Shown here piece by piece: positions 61,109 through 64,000 of a stretch of 64,000 nt of DNA. The position numbers were made by a program, and so were the translations under genes. The notes beneath the pieces were generated by a model. The model was not told the origin of the DNA and did no database searches. It worked only from the letters and a program-made list of their open reading frames with translations. Source of the DNA: Oceanipulchritudo coccoides. GTDB taxonomy: Bacteria; Verrucomicrobiota; Verrucomicrobiia; Opitutales; Oceanipulchritudinaceae. The first letter of the stretch is position 1. Each line of letters begins with the position of its first letter. The stretch is taken from the NCBI RefSeq assembly GCF_010500615.1, contig NZ_JAAGNX010000003.1:124001-188000 (forward strand), in the 5' to 3' direction.

Positions 61109-62119
61109 ATGTCATCCTCGAACGAGCTTGAGCGCATGCGCATCCTCCTTTGCGAGCTGCAGAACCACCTCCGGAAAATCATCTGCACCGCCCGGGATGC
61201 AGATACGGCGCAGGCACTTGCTGGCGTGGCAGAAGTGACCCCGGCGGATACGATTTATGAAATCGATAAAATCAGCGAATCAGCTATTGTGGCATGGTTT
61301 GCGGAGCACTGGCCGGCTGAACTTCCGGTTGAGTTGATCATGGAGGGCGCGGAGGCGCACGGAGCGATCACCATTCCAAAGGGCACGCCCATCGGAGAGA
61401 CCGCCTGGAAATGCATCCTCGATCCAATTGATGGTACGCGCAACATGATGTACGACAAGCGTGCGGCATGGGCACTTGCCGGGATTGCCCCGCAAAGAGG
61501 TGGGAAGAACACGCTGCAGGACATTGCCGTCGCGGCAATGACGGCCCTGCCAACTTCCCGCGAATGGCGCAGCGACCAACTCAGCGCAATCCGCGGTGAG
61601 GGGCTCTTCTGTACGGCCTGTGACATGCGCGATGGCACGTCCGGGCCGATTGAATTTCACCCAAGCAAAGCCAGCGATTGTCAGCATGGGTTTGCCTCGG
61701 TGGTGCGGTTTTTTCCAGATGGGTTGGGACTGCTCGGCGAGCTGGAGGAGCGGCTCTGGAAAAAGCTCTATCCGGACGCCCCCGGCGGAAGCCCGCTTGT
61801 ATTCAATGACCAATACATCACCACGGGGGGACAATTGTATGAACTGATCGCCGGCCATGACCGGTTCATCGCCGACCTGCGTCCGCTTGTCTTTAAGAAG
61901 CTTGGACTGGATGGCAGCCTGAGCACCCATCCATACGATCTGGCCGCCGCCCTTGTAGCCGAGGAAGCGGGGATTGTCCTTGTCGATCCGGTTTCAGGGA
62001 AAGCTCTCAATGCACCCTTGGACACAACGACACCCGTGGCATGGGTTGCCTTTGCCAACGAGGCCATTGCGGCGCATATTGGGCCTGTATTGAATAAGCT
62101 GATACAGGAGATGCTCTAG
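61109..62119 (+). CDS. Inositol-monophosphatase family protein
   Basis: A 336-residue IMPase-like protein, longer than the usual 250-270. The metal-binding loops are seen in ILDPIDGTRNMMYDKR (near 110-125) and, more weakly, VELIMEGAEA (near 78), which carries Glu. HPYDLAAALVAEEAGIVLVD near 271-290 supplies the last ligand in place of the common WDxAA. It therefore has the phosphatase core but a divergent C-terminal block, and the substrate is unknown. The 3' end overlaps the convergent anti-sigma-like gene by four bases. Confidence 0.75.
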   Translation: MSSSNELERMRILLCELQNHLRKIICTARDADTAQALAGVAEVTPADTIYEIDKISESAIVAWFAEHWPAELPVELIMEGAEAHGAITIPKGTPIGETAWKCILDPIDGTRNMMYDKRAAWALAGIAPQRGGKNTLQDIAVAAMTALPTSREWRSDQLSAIRGEGLFCTACDMRDGTSGPIEFHPSKASDCQHGFASVVRFFPDGLGLLGELEERLWKKLYPDAPGGSPLVFNDQYITTGGQLYELIAGHDRFIADLRPLVFKKLGLDGSLSTHPYDLAAALVAEEAGIVLVDPVSGKALNAPLDTTTPVAWVAFANEAIAAHIGPVLNKLIQEML

Positions 62120-62592
62120 ATGCCCACCGGATCCTCATCCTCAAGCACCCAGACAACGGTCCAGCCGCTGGGTTGGTCCAGATAGACGACCGGGGTCACG
62201 CCCTCCAAGTCGGTCTCCACCATTTCCACGGAATTGACCATGAGTTCAGGCTGCGCAGTGCTCTGGCTGATGCTGGCCTGCCGGAAAGGAATCCAGAGGG
62301 CCATTCCCAGAACCATGACAGCCGCCACTGCGCCGAGCGCGCGGGGGAAGGTCAATAGCCTGAAAGGCTTTTGTGACGCATCCTCATCCAGGCGGGCCTG
62401 CACACTCGCCCACTCCGGGACCGGATGGTTTGACTGCGTGTGTGCGCCCGCGAGGGCCTCGCGCATTTGTTGAAGCTCTTCAATGTAGGCACGCGCTTTG
62501 GGATCCTTTTCAAGAAGGGCCTCAATGCCAGCATCGGCGGGCAATTCCCCATCGAACCAGGCGGTCAAGCGATTGCGTGTCTCTTCATTCAT
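62116..62592 (-). CDS. Anti-sigma-factor-like membrane protein
   Basis: A 158-residue protein. The N-terminal 60 residues (NRLTAWFDGELPADAGIEAL) look like the sigma-binding part of anti-sigma factors, with the DGEL motif but no zinc-binding His-x3-Cys-x2-Cys. A single transmembrane helix lies at about 84-103 (LGAVAAVMVLGMALWIPF), and the rest would be periplasmic. It is the last gene of a minus-strand run whose first gene is an ECF sigma factor, which supports the assignment. Confidence 0.65.
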   Translation of the reverse strand: MNEETRNRLTAWFDGELPADAGIEALLEKDPKARAYIEELQQMREALAGAHTQSNHPVPEWASVQARLDEDASQKPFRLLTFPRALGAVAAVMVLGMALWIPFRQASISQSTAQPELMVNSVEMVETDLEGVTPVVYLDQPSGWTVVWVLEDEDPVGI

Positions 62593-62660
62593 CTGACTAT
62601 CCTCAAAGTAAGCAGAAAGAGGACGGGCCGTCCAGACCCGTCCTCGCTCCAGTCTAGTTT

Positions 62661-63149
62661 CTACCCACGAAACCAGCGTTCCTTGCGGCTTGAGTAATCC
62701 TTTTTATAATCCCGGTCCCGGTCGCGGCCATAATGGCGGCCATGATCACGGTCGTGCTTACCACATCCACGATCCCGGTAGCTGACCCAGACGCGGTCTT
62801 TCCGGTAAGTGTAGTGACCACTTTTCCAGATGCGGACCCGATCGCCGCAACGGCTTACCCGGACGTCCCAATACCCGGGGACCCAAACCTTGACCTTCCG
62901 GATTTCCCAGCGGCCGTGGTCGCGTCCGTGATGGATCGAGCAACTCTTACGGCATGAATGGTCATGTCCGTAACGGGCGCCCACGGAAACATGGACATTG
63001 TCACTATGGTCCTCGATAATTGCGCCGGTAATCATTCCGAGAACAAAGCCCCCGATGGCGGCTGCGGCATCGTCGCCAGCCGTCGCACGGCCGGTATTAA
63101 GCCCAATGGCAAGAACGGTGATAAGGGTGATTTTGATGATGTTTTTCAT
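62661..63149 (-). CDS. Secreted His/Arg-rich protein with glycine-zipper-like segment
   Basis: A 162-residue protein with a signal peptide (about 1-24, ending RATAG) followed by AAAAIGGFVLGMITGAIIED, a Gly-x3-Gly zipper-like stretch that may insert in a membrane. The remainder is rich in His, Arg, Asp and Tyr with VWVPGYWDVRVSRCGDRVRI and many Arg-Asp dipeptides. No domain is recognised, although VWVPGYW-type motifs occur in small periplasmic proteins. It lies between the sigma operon's second gene and the anti-sigma-like gene. Confidence 0.6.
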   Translation of the reverse strand: MKNIIKITLITVLAIGLNTGRATAGDDAAAAIGGFVLGMITGAIIEDHSDNVHVSVGARYGHDHSCRKSCSIHHGRDHGRWEIRKVKVWVPGYWDVRVSRCGDRVRIWKSGHYTYRKDRVWVSYRDRGCGKHDRDHGRHYGRDRDRDYKKDYSSRKERWFRG

Positions 63150-63208
63150 GTCGGTCTTTCGTTGAATTCACCCGTTCAACGAAGGGCCCCCGACATTTAT
63201 TCAAAAAA

Positions 63209-63664
63209 TTATTTCAACTGCAGGATCAGCAGCCATGTCCCGTCCTTGCTTCGCGGGCCACCCAGCACCGCCGGACTGCCCCTGCGGAGATTTATACGCG
63301 TATTGAGCAGGCTCTTTGATCCACGCTTCCAGCTGATCTCGGCCTTGAGCCCGCTTCCCGAGCCACCCCCTGAGCGAATGGTCAACTTCTGTCCACCGGC
63401 CAGGGAAACCGAGCCCTCGCCGGGCACGGAAAGTCGCAGCGTCTGGCGACTGCTTTGCTTGTAGCTTTTGAATCGAAACAGCCGCTCAAGGTTGCCCGCA
63501 TACTGCCGGAGCGCCTTGTCCACGCCTCCCTCACCGTTACCAGCCTGGACAAGAATCACCTGGACCCTCGCCTCGTCTTCGGCGGCCTCGGCGGTGCTCA
63601 ATCCCATGCAGGAAAGGCCGCAGAAAAGGACGAAAAGTAAATGCAGTTGTTTAGATGTTTTCAT
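63209..63664 (-). CDS. Small secreted protein downstream of ECF sigma
   Basis: A 151-residue protein with a signal peptide (about 1-27, cleavage after TAEA). The mature part is beta-rich with two blocks, EARVQVILVQAGNGEGGVDK followed by LEEL-like helix residues, and GQKLTIRSGGGSGSGLKAEI then SPAVLGGPRSKDGTWLLILQ. No known domain is assigned. The start codon overlaps the sigma gene stop by four bases (ATGA), so the two are translationally coupled. The longer frame is not used because it begins inside the sigma gene. Confidence 0.65.
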   Translation of the reverse strand: MKTSKQLHLLFVLFCGLSCMGLSTAEAAEDEARVQVILVQAGNGEGGVDKALRQYAGNLERLFRFKSYKQSSRQTLRLSVPGEGSVSLAGGQKLTIRSGGGSGSGLKAEISWKRGSKSLLNTRINLRRGSPAVLGGPRSKDGTWLLILQLK

Positions 63665-64000
63665 GACAATTCTTTCTTCAGTCGGACTTGTAGTTTCTGA
63701 CGGGCCAGATGCAGGCGTGACATAACCGTTCCAATTTTGCAATTAACGACTTGGGCGATTTCCTCGTAACTATACCCTTCATATTCCCGGAGGACAAGAA
63801 CGGTTCGCTGGTCTTCCGGCAGGTCGGCGACGGCTTGCTCGATAGTCTTTCCCAGCTCCTTGTCGCGCAGATGCTCCTTCGGGGTTCGCGCTGTATCAGC
63901 CGCCATGTCCAGTGTGCCCGATTCACTGGAGCCCGAAAAGACGCGCAGGAAGCGCTGTCCGAGCCGCTTGCGCTTCCGCAGGGCATCGAGAGCGCTATTG
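63661..64000 (-). CDS. ECF-type RNA polymerase sigma factor, 5' end outside window
   Basis: About 112 C-terminal residues are in view, reading in frame to the window edge. NSALDALRKRKRLGQRFLRV at the cut corresponds to the end of sigma region 2, and IEQAVADLPEDQRTVLVLRE followed by YEGYSYEEIAQVVNCKIGTV and MSRLHLARQKLQ is region 4 (the -35 recognition helix-turn-helix). The operon continues with a secreted protein and, further on, an anti-sigma-like gene. Full length and regulatory class cannot be judged from the fragment. Confidence 0.9.
   Translation of the reverse strand, partial: NSALDALRKRKRLGQRFLRVFSGSSESGTLDMAADTARTPKEHLRDKELGKTIEQAVADLPEDQRTVLVLREYEGYSYEEIAQVVNCKIGTVMSRLHLARQKLQVRLKKELS

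Overview
The window is about 64 kb of a bacterial chromosome with roughly 53% GC by eye. Gene content suggests a Verrucomicrobiota-like organism, perhaps marine or salt-adapted Opitutae. The grounds are a glucosylglycerate-type solute gene, sulfotransferases in a surface-polysaccharide locus, a GbsR/MarR-type regulator at the head of that locus, a long Thermus-type isocitrate dehydrogenase, and many palindromic intergenic repeats. The phylum is inference; no rRNA or tRNA gene was found to settle it.

Region 1 (1-21,250) is core metabolism in short operons on both strands. It holds the end of an M20-type peptidase, gpgS with a partner glycosyltransferase, a sugar nucleotidyltransferase, DUF983 and DUF2147 proteins, xth with a SET-domain protein, accA, an OppA-like lipoprotein with icd, a tightly overlapped trpD-glmM-hisN-like operon, an LbH protein, an RluA-type pseudouridine synthase, an adenosine deaminase-like enzyme, an M29 aminopeptidase, hisA, an M42 aminopeptidase and an AstD-like dehydrogenase. 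A 39-bp tandem repeat array lies at 13,902-14,096.

Region 2 (21,250-22,920) is a small accessory island. It carries a decayed BrnT/BrnA toxin-antitoxin pair, an intact hicB-hicA pair, and several degenerate palindromic repeats.

Region 3 (22,920-60,800) is a surface-polysaccharide (O-antigen or exopolysaccharide) locus of about 38 kb. Nearly all of it is on the minus strand, and it appears to start at a GbsR/MarR-like regulator (60,798). In transcription order it encodes UDP-sugar supply (pyrophosphorylase, plant-like glucuronokinase, 4-epimerase, 6-dehydrogenase); a methyltransferase and a sulfotransferase; a five-gene CDP-3,6-dideoxyhexose block that best fits CDP-ascarylose (rfbF, rfbG, rfbH, a C5-epimerase-like and a 4-reductase-like gene); a Wzx flippase, glycosyltransferases, an alpha-1,2-fucosyltransferase-like gene, an AsnB-like amidotransferase, a Wzy-like polymerase and a second sulfotransferase; then glycosyltransferases, a fused alcohol dehydrogenase/Gfo-Idh protein, wecB, wecC, a heparinase II/III-like protein, an epimerase and an SDR. 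Seen together these predict a Wzx/Wzy-type, uronate-containing, probably sulfated and dideoxysugar-decorated polymer. No initiating phosphoglycosyltransferase and no Wza/Wzc export genes are in view.

Region 4 (60,800-64,000) has an inositol-monophosphatase-family gene and, on the minus strand, an ECF sigma factor (cut by the window edge) followed by two small secreted proteins and an anti-sigma-like membrane protein.

Beyond genes, the window is rich in foldback repeats. Two related elements bracket the UDP-sugar pyrophosphorylase gene and show compensatory arm changes. A CACAGGC-type palindrome occurs both between genes and in frame inside a dehydrogenase. A short-chain dehydrogenase carries an in-frame palindrome and a repeat-derived C-terminus.
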